Below, in pieces: positions 16,907 through 24,426 of a stretch of 25,152 nt of DNA. Source of the stretch: JBJFGR01 sp051892875 (GTDB lineage: Bacteria > Pseudomonadota > Gammaproteobacteria > Enterobacterales > Succinivibrionaceae); assembly GCA_051892875.1 (NCBI GenBank), contig JBJFGR010000009.1, positions 1 to 25,152 on the forward strand. Direction: 5' to 3'. Made by a program: the position numbers and the translations under genes. The notes below the pieces were generated by a model. The model searched no databases. It was not told the origin of the DNA and saw only the letters and a program-made list of their open reading frames with translations. How positions within the stretch are numbered: position 1 is the stretch's first letter; the number at the start of each line of letters is the position of its first letter.

Positions 16907-16932
16907 AAAGTGGATTTTTTAAGATCCACTTT
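16907..16932 (-). terminator. Rho-independent terminator of the flagellar flgFGHI unit, separated from flgI by an IS
   Basis: Read on the minus strand, a 9-bp stem AAAGTGGAT / ATCCACTTT with an 8-base A-rich loop is followed by TTTTATT, so the 3' arm runs into seven T in a row. It lies 585 bases past the flgI stop because the element at 16936-17481 inserted at its upstream arm. The duplicated target sequence ACTTTAAT keeps the arm intact. It also insulates the APE operon from flagellar read-through. Confidence 0.8.
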
Positions 16933-16935
16933 AAT

Positions 16936-17481
16936 GAGTCATCGTGCATATGTGTGGGTAAAATATGACGACTCTTAGTGGTTTTACCCTAAAGATCTTT
17001 CACAGATCTCTGTGTTCTTTTAAAACTAAAAATTGAAAAAAACATTTCAATTCTGTATTTTGTAGTTGCAAACGTCAATAACTCTATTATAGATTCTTGT
17101 GAATTTGTTCAAAATTCTTCAGGTATTACAACTTTAAAGGTACATTTACATCCTTATAAGAGTCATTCTTGTCGTTGTCCTGAATGCTTTAGAAAAGTGC
17201 AATATTTATGATTCTAGGTCTACTGAGCGTTGTTGGAGAGCTGTAGACTGTGAGGCATAATTGTTAAGTTGTACTATTCAATTAAAAGGGTTTACTGTCC
17301 AGAACATTGGGTTATTACAGAAAGAGAAACATTCAAAATTTAATGGATATTATACAGTTAGGATGTTCGAATATAAAAATTCCACTTCCCAACAAAGGAA
17401 ATAAAGGGATAAGAGTTGTATAAATAAGGGCTCATAGGTGCATAGCTCTCAATTTCAACCCACAACTATGCACGAAGAGCC
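16936..17481 (+). mobile_element. Decayed, internally deleted ISL3-type insertion sequence (right copy)
   Basis: This 546-base element has ends GAGTCATCGTGCATATGTGT (from 16936) and, read inward from 17481 on the minus strand, GGCTCTTCGTGCATAGTTGT; the terminal 24 bases agree at 19 positions. It is flanked by a perfect 8-bp duplication ACTTTAAT at 16928-16935 and 17482-17489. The plus strand keeps pieces of an ISL3 transposase N-terminus: SCRCPECF, then after a frameshift ERCWRAVDCEA, and CPEH (17296-17307). Stops break the frame and the DDE region is absent. The homologous copy at 1796-2394 lies in the opposite orientation. Its insertion separated flgI from its terminator. Confidence 0.88.
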
Positions 17482-17517
17482 ACTTTAATATTTATTTTTT
17501 TATCAATTTAACAACTA

Positions 17518-18630
17518 CTAAATTATTACCAATTCACCCTCTATCGCTCCTGCCTGCTGTAGAGCTTCAAGTACACTCATTAAATCCCCAGGAGCCATTC
17601 CTACTTCATTTATTGCCCTTACTAAATCGTCTAGAGTTGTACCTGTATCTAACTTAAACATTTTTCCATTTTTTTCAGAAATTCTTATACTGCTGTTTGG
17701 TGTTACCACAGTTTCACCTTCACTAAATGGCGCTGGTTGTGATACACCTATATTTTCTTTAATTGTAACTGTTAAACCACCATGAGTCACAGCAACTGGT
17801 CTTAATTTTACATTTTTACCTATAACTATAGTACCTGTTCTTGAATTTACTATAATCTTTGCAGGCTCTTCACCTGGATCCACTTCTAAATTCTCAATTT
17901 CTGATAAATATTGAACTCTTTGCTGACTATCTCTAGGTGCTGATACAGTAATTGAAACTGCGTCTACCGCTTTTGCTGTATTGTCACCATAATATTCATT
18001 TATTACATCAACAACTCTATTTGCAGTCGTAAAATCAGCTCTTTTTAAATTAAAGGTAATTGTATCTCCTAAGCTAAATGATGTAGGAACTTCTCTTTCA
18101 ACAATAGCTCCATTGGCGATACGCCCAACTGTGGGGGTATTTACAACAACTTTAGAACCATCAGCACCTTCAACACCTAAACCAGAAACCACTAAAGAAC
18201 CTTGTGCCAAAGCATAAATTTCCCCATCAACACCTTTTAAAAAGGTCTGCAACAATGTGCCACCACGTAAACTTTTTGCTTCACCAATTGCCGATACAGT
18301 AACATCAATTGTCTGACCTGGTTTTATAAATGGTGGCAATTCGGCATGTACAACAACAGGAGCTACGTCCTTAATTTTTGGTTTTATATTATCAGGTACC
18401 TTTATACCAAAATTATTAAGCATAGTCCTAAAACTTTGCTCTGTGAATGTATTATTCTTTTCACCTGTACCAGGTAAACCGACTACTAAACCATATCCTA
18501 TTAATTGATTTGCTCTAACACCCTTTACTACAGCAATATCCTTAATTCTTGACGCATAAGCCTCATTAGGAATTACCACGACTATCATAGCAACAATAGT
18601 TAATAAAATTACCAATAATCGCTGCAACAT
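17518..18630 (-). CDS. flgI: Flagellar P-ring protein FlgI
   Basis: The start is ATG 18630 (MLQRLLVIL), with a perfect AAGGAGG 5 bases upstream; the longer frame to 18672 is not needed. The 370-residue protein has a signal peptide ending at NEAYA, then SRIKDIAVVKGVRANQLIGYG and GLPGTGE, the conserved FlgI opening. It ends VLEALQQAGAIEGELVII, as expected. FlgI forms the periplasmic P-ring around the rod, working with FlgH. It is the last gene of the flgFGHI unit. flgJ, which often follows flgI, is absent; instead an IS remnant and the APE operon follow. Confidence 0.96.
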   Translation of the reverse strand: MLQRLLVILLTIVAMIVVVIPNEAYASRIKDIAVVKGVRANQLIGYGLVVGLPGTGEKNNTFTEQSFRTMLNNFGIKVPDNIKPKIKDVAPVVVHAELPPFIKPGQTIDVTVSAIGEAKSLRGGTLLQTFLKGVDGEIYALAQGSLVVSGLGVEGADGSKVVVNTPTVGRIANGAIVEREVPTSFSLGDTITFNLKRADFTTANRVVDVINEYYGDNTAKAVDAVSITVSAPRDSQQRVQYLSEIENLEVDPGEEPAKIIVNSRTGTIVIGKNVKLRPVAVTHGGLTVTIKENIGVSQPAPFSEGETVVTPNSSIRISEKNGKMFKLDTGTTLDDLVRAINEVGMAPGDLMSVLEALQQAGAIEGELVII

Positions 18631-18670
18631 AACAGCCTCCTTGTCAAAATCATGACATTTATAAAACAAC

Positions 18671-18716
18671 AAACCTTGTTATCTATAATTATTCAAAATC
18701 TATGCCAACAAGGTTT
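18671..18716 (-). repeat. Perfect 10-bp inverted repeat between flgH and flgI
   Basis: AAACCTTGTT (18671-18680) and AACAAGGTTT (18707-18716) flank a 26-base spacer in the 110-base gap between flgH and flgI. In the transcript it can fold into a hairpin ahead of the flgI ribosome site. There is no T-run, so it is not a typical terminator; it may tune mRNA stability or flgI expression. Confidence 0.5.
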
Positions 18717-18740
18717 AATTATATTACCTTTATAATTTTA

Positions 18741-19421
18741 TTAAAATGGCATCCACTTACTATTAAAGAACTTTGATAACCAACCTTTCTCTGTACTTTC
18801 AGCAAAATCACCAGTTCCACCATATTGAATTCTTGCATTTGCAATCTTTTGGGATGAAACGGTATTATCAGCTTTTACATCTTCAGAACGAACTATACCA
18901 GTAATTCTAATATATTCACTACCATTGGTTAAACTAACCCACTTTTCCCCTCTAACAACTAATCCACCATTAGATAGTACTTTTATAACACTTACTGAAA
19001 TATTTCCTTTTAAACTGTTGCTTTGTGCAGCTTTAGCATTTCCGTCAAATTTTCTTTCAGCATTTAAAGAAGCACTAGTATTATACCCCTTAATAGTTAC
19101 AGGCAAACCGCCAATGCCTAACGGGTCTATAGTATCAGTAGAATTTTTTGCTGTTGTTGTTGAACTATTTTTATTCGCTGATGTTGATTCATTTAATTCA
19201 ACACTTATGATATCCCCAACTCTATGAGCTTTTATATCACTATATAAATTATTCATTCTTGCATTCTTAAAAATTGAGCCATCAGGAACAATATCAGCAA
19301 TCTGTTCTTCAGGCATGGCAGGAGCGTAATTAGGATCATCTGGTGTTGGTGTATTAACCATTGAACAACCAGTACTTAAAACAATAACACCTAAACATAA
19401 TACTTTAATAAATCTGTTCAT
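18741..19421 (-). CDS. flgH: Flagellar L-ring lipoprotein FlgH
   Basis: The start is ATG 19421 (MNRFIKVLC) with AGGAG about 7 bases upstream; a frame extending to 19442 is less likely. The 226-residue precursor has a lipoprotein signal with lipobox LSTGC and Cys19 as the lipidated residue. Conserved FlgH features follow: 'SIFKNARMNNLYSDIKAHRVGDIISVEL' begins near residue 49 and 'NGGLVVRGEKWVSLTNG' lies near 144-160. It forms the outer-membrane L-ring. It lies 60 bases after flgG in the same unit. Confidence 0.95.
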   Translation of the reverse strand: MNRFIKVLCLGVIVLSTGCSMVNTPTPDDPNYAPAMPEEQIADIVPDGSIFKNARMNNLYSDIKAHRVGDIISVELNESTSANKNSSTTTAKNSTDTIDPLGIGGLPVTIKGYNTSASLNAERKFDGNAKAAQSNSLKGNISVSVIKVLSNGGLVVRGEKWVSLTNGSEYIRITGIVRSEDVKADNTVSSQKIANARIQYGGTGDFAESTEKGWLSKFFNSKWMPF

Positions 19422-19481
19422 AGCATTACTCCTATCTATCAATTTTTTCTCTCTTTTTGCAATTAGTTTAGTTTATTTTAA

Positions 19482-20270
19482 TTAAAATCTTTGTGTTAAA
19501 TTGCCTAACATATCATCAACAGTCTTCAATACTTTTGAGTTCATTTCATAAACTCTTTGTGCAGTTATTAAGTTAACTAATTCTTCAGTTACATTAACAT
19601 TTGAAACTTCTAAACAACCTTGACTTATAGTACCTATACCATCAGAACCAGCAATTCCTTGAATAGGCGCACCTGAAGATTGAGTTTCTAAGAATAAATT
19701 TTCACCAACTGGTTCAAGCCCTGCCTCGTTTATAAATGATGTTACAGTTATCTGACCAACAACCTGCGCCTCGGCTTGATCAGTCGTAGATATACTTACA
19801 GTACCATCACGACCAACTGTTATACTCTTTGCATTTTCAGGAATTTGGATTTCTGGTAACAAAGAATATCCACTACCATTTGTTACAATTGTTCCTTCTT
19901 CATTCAAGGTAAACTGACCATTTCTTGTATACGCTGTTGTGCCATCTGGTAACTGAATTTCAAAAAATCCTCTTCCTGAAATCATCAAATCTAATGAATT
20001 TGATGTCGTTTCTACGTCACCTTGTCCAAATTGTTTTTGAGTAGCAACTACCTTTACACCAGAACCTATCATCAATCCTGATGGTAAAGTAGTGTCCGAT
20101 GTAGAACGACCTCCTGGCTGATTTACATTCTGATATAATAAATCCTCAAAAATTGCTCTACTTTTCTTAAAACCTACAGTAGAAGCATTCGCCAAGTTGT
20201 TTGATGTAACTGAAATGTTCATCTGCTGAGCATCCAAACCAGTTTTACTAATCCATAATGCTGGGAACAT
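19482..20270 (-). CDS. flgG: Flagellar distal rod protein FlgG
   Basis: This 262-residue protein is close to the usual FlgG length of about 260. It begins MFPALWISKTGLDAQQMNISVTSNNLANASTVGFK, the classical N-terminal rod motif, and ends with VNVTEELVNLITAQRVYEMNSKVLKTVDDMLG, the C-terminal coiled segment. The FlgG-specific LLYQNVNQPGG insert is present near residues 44-54. It builds the distal rod that passes through the P and L rings. It has a GAGG ribosome site and lies 23 bases after flgF. Confidence 0.97.
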   Translation of the reverse strand: MFPALWISKTGLDAQQMNISVTSNNLANASTVGFKKSRAIFEDLLYQNVNQPGGRSTSDTTLPSGLMIGSGVKVVATQKQFGQGDVETTSNSLDLMISGRGFFEIQLPDGTTAYTRNGQFTLNEEGTIVTNGSGYSLLPEIQIPENAKSITVGRDGTVSISTTDQAEAQVVGQITVTSFINEAGLEPVGENLFLETQSSGAPIQGIAGSDGIGTISQGCLEVSNVNVTEELVNLITAQRVYEMNSKVLKTVDDMLGNLTQRF

Positions 20271-20293
20271 AATAACTACCTCACTCTAAAATT

Positions 20294-21055
20294 TTAAGAA
20301 AAACGTAATAAATTTGTTTGACTCTCATCCATTTCCTTTGCCGTTTCCATCATCTTTAATTGCATATCAAACTTTCTTTGTAAACGGATAAGATTGGTCA
20401 TTTCTTCTACAACATTAACATTACTACTTTCAATTGTGCCATTTACTAACTCTACAGTAGGATCAGCATCTTCTTTCATATATGTTAATGTATTAAAATC
20501 TTTACTTCTAAATAATCCATCAATCCCCTTTTCTGTATTAGCAGCAGGGATCTTTACAAGTTTTATCTGGTCAAATTCTTCAATAATGTTAGGAGCAACA
20601 CCTTCTGGTCTACCGCTTATTACCCCATCCTTATTGATAGAAATTTTTTCTAAAGGTATTGGTAAAACTATTTCTTGTCCCGCGTCGTTTAATATAGCTT
20701 GTCCAGAACTATTTCTTAAAACGCCATCAACATCAATTGATAAACTACCATTACGAGAATAAGCTTCTTTTCCTTCACTATCTTGAACAGCTATATAACC
20801 ATCACCGTGAATACTAACATCTAAATCCCTTCCAGTAGTAGTTAATGCACCTGATTCTAGATTAGAACTAGGTCTTTCGGTCATAGCAAAAGTACGTGTC
20901 TGAAAACCTTCACCTATAACACTCATAGAACGAGCATTTTCAAGATCAGCTTTAAAACCAACAGTGGAAGCATTTGCCAAATTATTGCCACGAATGGCTA
21001 TACCATTAAAACATTCCTTGGCACCAGACATTGCTACGTATAGCATTTTATCCAT
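20294..21055 (-). CDS. flgF: Flagellar proximal rod protein FlgF
   Basis: The start is placed at ATG 21055 because the protein then begins MDKMLYVAMSGAKE, like other FlgF proteins; a TTG 12 bases upstream is in frame but unsupported. The 253-residue protein has NNLANASTVGFKADL near residues 24-38 and ends SSNVNVVEEMTNLIRLQRKFDMQLKMMETAKEMDE, the shared rod/hook C-terminus. It forms part of the proximal rod. It is the first gene of the flgF-G-H-I unit, with a sigma-54-type promoter about 38 bases upstream and a long gap to flgE. Confidence 0.95.
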   Translation of the reverse strand: MDKMLYVAMSGAKECFNGIAIRGNNLANASTVGFKADLENARSMSVIGEGFQTRTFAMTERPSSNLESGALTTTGRDLDVSIHGDGYIAVQDSEGKEAYSRNGSLSIDVDGVLRNSSGQAILNDAGQEIVLPIPLEKISINKDGVISGRPEGVAPNIIEEFDQIKLVKIPAANTEKGIDGLFRSKDFNTLTYMKEDADPTVELVNGTIESSNVNVVEEMTNLIRLQRKFDMQLKMMETAKEMDESQTNLLRFS

Positions 21056-21092
21056 AATAATCACCAATCCTTTTCCTGTGTATCAATAATAA

Positions 21093-21108
21093 TGCAATCT
21101 GTATACCA
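21093..21108 (-). promoter_or_regulatory. Sigma-54 promoter for flgFGHI
   Basis: The minus strand reads TGGTATACAGATTGCA, which fits the sigma-54 pattern TGGCACG-N4-TTGCW with exact GG-GC spacing, the full -12 TTGCA and three -24 side-base differences. It lies 37 bases before the flgF ATG, leaving a short leader with a GGATTGGTG ribosome region. This fits the RpoN-controlled middle class of polar flagellar genes. Confidence 0.8.
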
Positions 21109-21255
21109 AACTTTAATTAATAATTTTAAAATTTTTTAAATTATATAAAATAAGGTTTCAATTAACTTTTGAGTTTATTAAATGAATAATTTCAATTTTT
21201 TATATTTAAAAAACGTCAATTTTTTGAAAAAAAAGATTATTTATATGATATTTAT

Positions 21256-21287
21256 AAAGGTCTGTCAGGAGAGAATGACAGACCTTT
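21256..21287 (-). terminator. Hairpin after flgE, probable terminator or mRNA end
   Basis: A perfect 12-bp inverted repeat, AAAGGTCTGTCA and TGACAGACCTTT around an 8-base loop, starts 11 bases after the flgE stop. There is no continuous T-run right after it on the minus strand, so it may end transcription weakly or protect the 3' end of the hook mRNA. With the separate sigma-54 promoter of flgF, it marks the end of the flgE unit. Confidence 0.65.
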
Positions 21288-21297
21288 GACTCTGTTA

Positions 21298-22764
21298 TTA
21301 ACGGATATTCAAGATGCTATCCATTACAGTATTTGTTACTTCCAACGCTCTAGAATTTGCCTGATAATTTCTTTGTGCAGTTATCAGTTCAACTAGCTGA
21401 GATGATAATTCAGTGTTTGACTGCTCCAATGCTGATGACTGAATTTTGCCAGCTGTACCCAAACCAGCTTGAGAAGGTGCTGCAGCTCCTGATTCTAGAG
21501 AAGCTCTCCAACAAGTATCACCAATTTGAGTTAACCCTTGCTGATTCGGAAAAGTCGCCAAAGCAACCATACCTAATTTAACATTAGAACCATTAGAATA
21601 AGTAGCACTTACAACTCCATTATCTCCTATTTCTACATTAGTTAATTGACCAACAGTAGAACCATCTTGAGATATAGCGTCTACAGAAAATGATGTTCCC
21701 CCAAACATATTAATATTTTCAAATTTAAATTCAACTTGTTGAGTTCCATCCCTACCAGCTGTTAAAACTCCAGCACCACCTGGAACATCTCCTAATGGTA
21801 CAGTTTTTATCATTGATGGTTGTAGACCTATAACTTCACCTGTTGTTGGGTCTCTTTTAATATTACCAGAACTATCAAAAGTTAAAGTAGCACATGTTTG
21901 AGTCTGATTAGCAATTGATGATGGCGATTTAAAAGTTATTTCTGATGGTTTTGGTTCCCCATCAACACTTGCAATATCAACAGGATTATCATCTACATAC
22001 ATAAATAATTTCCATGTATTATCGGGATAATTCTGTGCCCAACCTGTACCATCTGCAGTTTTATGATATGAAGGATCCCCACTCTTATCATCCTTGGTAA
22101 AAGTACTAGGATCTTCTGTCCTACCAACATTTAAAAAATAATATGTAGCTGTATGCGAATCACCTAATGAATCATAAATCTTTACAGATGTGGAAGATGT
22201 AAATGTTTTGTTATCTTTTGGATCAAATTTTGTAACATCTAAACCATCTGTATTTGCACTTAAAGTCATGCTTGATGAAACTTTTTGTGTTGCTACAGGA
22301 CTGCCTGCAGAATCTGGAATTTTTAATGCGTGGGTTGAATCTAAACTTACAGACTTAACAGTTCCGTCGTTATTTACATCATAAACCTGAAGATACATTC
22401 CTTGACTGTTTGTTACAAAACCATTCGGATCACATTGAAATGCACCAGCTCTAGTGTATACTCTTTCTAATGAGCCATTTTCAGGAGACATTACAAAAAA
22501 ACCATCACCTTTTATTGCTAAATCTAAAGCATTTTGAGTTGTATCTATGGAACCCTGATAAAACTGTTGAGATATTGCTGCAGTTTGAACACCATTTCCT
22601 ACTAAAGTTCTAGTGTCAGTATAAACAGAACTTGAGTAAACATCTGCAAATTCAGCACGAGAAGATTTAAAACCAATAGTGTTAACGTTGGCAATATTAT
22701 TTGAAGTAACATCCAAATGCTTTTGTGCAGCATTAATACCACTTACTGAAATACTAAATGACAT
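21298..22764 (-). CDS. flgE: Flagellar hook protein FlgE
   Basis: This 488-residue protein is longer than the roughly 400-residue enteric FlgE. The extra length is in the middle, where surface-exposed hook domains D1/D2 vary. It begins MSFSISVSGINAAQKHLDVTSNNIANVNTIGFK and ends SNTELSSQLVELITAQRNYQANSRALEVTNTVMDSILNIR, the conserved terminal coils. 'FAIKGDGFF'-type sequence (DLAIKGDGFFVMSP) near residues 83-96 supports hook over rod. It is preceded by AAGGAGAG and a strong sigma-54 promoter. Upstream there is thiL rather than flgBCD, so the hook gene is a separate unit here. Confidence 0.95.
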   Translation of the reverse strand: MSFSISVSGINAAQKHLDVTSNNIANVNTIGFKSSRAEFADVYSSSVYTDTRTLVGNGVQTAAISQQFYQGSIDTTQNALDLAIKGDGFFVMSPENGSLERVYTRAGAFQCDPNGFVTNSQGMYLQVYDVNNDGTVKSVSLDSTHALKIPDSAGSPVATQKVSSSMTLSANTDGLDVTKFDPKDNKTFTSSTSVKIYDSLGDSHTATYYFLNVGRTEDPSTFTKDDKSGDPSYHKTADGTGWAQNYPDNTWKLFMYVDDNPVDIASVDGEPKPSEITFKSPSSIANQTQTCATLTFDSSGNIKRDPTTGEVIGLQPSMIKTVPLGDVPGGAGVLTAGRDGTQQVEFKFENINMFGGTSFSVDAISQDGSTVGQLTNVEIGDNGVVSATYSNGSNVKLGMVALATFPNQQGLTQIGDTCWRASLESGAAAPSQAGLGTAGKIQSSALEQSNTELSSQLVELITAQRNYQANSRALEVTNTVMDSILNIR

Positions 22765-22847
22765 AACTCTCTCCTTGTCATATCTAACCTACATATTTAA
22801 ATTTATAAAATTATAAATTTGAAATATATTTTTACTGATCAGATAGT

Positions 22848-22863
22848 AGCAATTGGTATGCCA
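22848..22863 (-). promoter_or_regulatory. Sigma-54 promoter for flgE
   Basis: The minus strand reads TGGCATACCAATTGCT, close to the sigma-54 consensus TGGCACG-N4-TTGCW: TGGCA at -24 and TTGCT at -12 with the exact spacing. It lies 83 bases upstream of the flgE ATG. This is the stronger of the two sigma-54 sites in the window and indicates RpoN with a flagellar activator of the FlrC/FleR kind. Confidence 0.88.
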
Positions 22864-23036
22864 TTTTATTTATTATTTATACAAAATATTTTTAAAGTAT
22901 TATTTTAAAAGCTTTATCAAAAAATAAAATTTAGAAAAATAAAACCATTATCACAAAATCCACTATGTTAAAAAATTTTTAATTTTTATATAAAAAACAA
23001 TTTTTTGACGAATTCACGGCAATTTGTTTTGACAAA

Positions 23037-23060
23037 ATATCGGCAAATATTGCCGATATC
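23037..23060 (-). terminator. Terminator hairpin of thiL
   Basis: Just past the thiL stop, ATATCGGCAA and TTGCCGATAT form a perfect 10-bp stem around a 3-base loop. On the minus strand the stem is followed by TTTGTC, a weak T-run. The position fits transcription end of thiL before the flgE promoter region. Confidence 0.7.
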
Positions 23061-23069
23061 GATATTTAG

Positions 23070-24083
23070 TTAACTATTAAAATGATTAAAACCAGAGCCT
23101 GAATATAATATTTCTGATTCTCTTTTGTTATTCTTATATATAAATATTTTACTACCTTCTATAATTTCACCTATTGGATAAATTGTAGATTGCTCTTTAT
23201 TGTTAAGTAAATAATTATCATAAGAGGCTTTATCTAATGTAAATAACAATTCATAATCATCTCCACCACTTAAAATGTTATGAAGATTTTTAAACGTTAT
23301 ATCTGGAAAATTTTTTGATTTAGGAATTTGCGATAAATAAAGAAATGCTCCTTTGCCAGATGATTCTAATATATGTTGTAAATCTCCATATAAACCATCA
23401 GAAATATCTAAAGCACACTTACAATTTAGACTTTTTAAAAGTTCCACGATATCTAATCTTGGTTTAGGAAAATCAAGCATTTCACAAAATGACTGTTCAA
23501 ATTTAGAAGTATTAAAAATATCGGTTAGAGACCTATTTGAATAGTTAATAAGATTTAAATTCTTATACCGTTCCTCAACTTCTAAAGATGCCCCACCTAA
23601 AGGACCGCTAACACATATCAAATCTCCTAGTTTTGCATTAGATCTTCTAAACTCTTTACCTTTTTCTACAACACCAAATACAGTTATTGTAATTGATAAA
23701 TTACCCTTTGTTGTATCTCCACCGATTAATTTACAATTAAACTTTTTGGCTAAAAACTTTAAACCTTTAGAAAATCTTTCTAAAAAATTCTCTGAACTAT
23801 CAGGTATAGTTAATGCCAAAGTAAAGCCTATTGGTTTAGCCCCCATTGCTGCTAAATCTGACAAATTTACTGCTAAAGATTTATACCCTATAGACATAGG
23901 ATCTGTGCCTTTAAAAAAATGGGTACCCTCCAAAAAAGTATCCGTAGATATTGCAATATATTTATCATTTTGTTGTTGCAATAAAGCACAATCATCACCA
24001 ATTCCTAAAACTACTTCTTTAGTATCATTGCTATCATTATAATCATCCATGAAATACTTTTTTATAATTGAAAATTCATCCAT
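23070..24083 (-). CDS. thiL: Thiamine-monophosphate kinase ThiL
   Basis: This 337-residue protein phosphorylates thiamine monophosphate to thiamine pyrophosphate with ATP in the cytoplasm. Conserved motifs in order are GIGDDCAL (27-34), STDTFLEGTHF (46-56), NLSDLAAMGAKP (73-84), GGDTTKG (120-126), DISDGLYGDL (about 226-235) and GGDDYELLF (about 272-280), with a closing SGSGF. Length is normal. It has only a poor ribosome site. It is not next to nusB or pgpA inside this window, which are common partners; its transcription unit seems to hold one gene. A weak promoter may use TACAAT about 45 bases upstream of the ATG. Confidence 0.96.
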   Translation of the reverse strand: MDEFSIIKKYFMDDYNDSNDTKEVVLGIGDDCALLQQQNDKYIAISTDTFLEGTHFFKGTDPMSIGYKSLAVNLSDLAAMGAKPIGFTLALTIPDSSENFLERFSKGLKFLAKKFNCKLIGGDTTKGNLSITITVFGVVEKGKEFRRSNAKLGDLICVSGPLGGASLEVEERYKNLNLINYSNRSLTDIFNTSKFEQSFCEMLDFPKPRLDIVELLKSLNCKCALDISDGLYGDLQHILESSGKGAFLYLSQIPKSKNFPDITFKNLHNILSGGDDYELLFTLDKASYDNYLLNNKEQSTIYPIGEIIEGSKIFIYKNNKRESEILYSGSGFNHFNS

Positions 24084-24202
24084 TTTTACTCAATATCCAT
24101 CATTTCATAAACTATCAAATAAATTGTACACAAATATTTATTTTTATATAAAAATTTTTTCTAATTTAGTTAATATTAAGTGCTAAAAACAACTAATAGC
24201 TG

Positions 24203-24208
24203 TATAAT
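24203..24208 (+). promoter_or_regulatory. Candidate -10 box of the antitoxin-fic operon
   Basis: A perfect TATAAT lies 30 bases upstream of the antitoxin ATG, followed by AAGGGG and AAGGAA. No good -35 box is seen at 17 bases (GTGCTA). A perfect palindrome TTAATATTAA at 24170-24179 lies just upstream and might be a control site. Confidence 0.4.
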
Positions 24209-24237
24209 ATAAGGGGATTTTAAGGAAATTGTAAATA

Positions 24238-24426
24238 ATGACTATGAATGAAAAAATTCTTGAAAATGTGAATGCAACAATGTCTATGGAAGATCTACCT
24301 TTAAATCAAGAAGATAAAGATCGCATTATGAGTTGCCTAGAAGGGAGAAATTCTTTTAAAAGTGCGATTTCTTCTCTTATAAACAAATATCAACAAAATA
24401 ATCCTCAGAGAGATATTAATGGATAA
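24238..24426 (+). CDS. VbhA-type antitoxin of a Fic toxin
   Basis: This 62-residue protein precedes and overlaps a fic gene by 8 bases, the arrangement of class I Fic toxin-antitoxin modules. It contains NATMSMEDLPL at residues 12-22. In VbhA-type antitoxins the inhibitory helix has (S/T)xxxE(G/N); here Thr14 and Glu18 fit but the next residue is Asp19 rather than Gly or Asn. The Glu is expected to point into the Fic ATP site and block it. The following helix, DKDRIMSCLEG, aligns with the rest of the VbhA fold. A second in-frame ATG at 24244 is also possible. The family call rests on context and this motif. Confidence 0.8.
   Translation: MTMNEKILENVNATMSMEDLPLNQEDKDRIMSCLEGRNSFKSAISSLINKYQQNNPQRDING

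Noticed and set aside
1796..17481. A classical composite transposon carrying the APE operon
   Set aside because: Each IS remnant has its own flanking 8-bp duplication (perfect at the right, 7 of 8 at the left), which shows two independent insertions; a composite transposon would have one duplication at the outer ends only.
18925..19227. Plus-strand open frame of 100 codons inside flgH
   Set aside because: It is antisense to flgH, has no ribosome site and no recognisable protein.
20394..20762. Plus-strand open frame of 122 codons inside flgF
   Set aside because: Shadow of flgF on the opposite strand; its composition mirrors the real gene.
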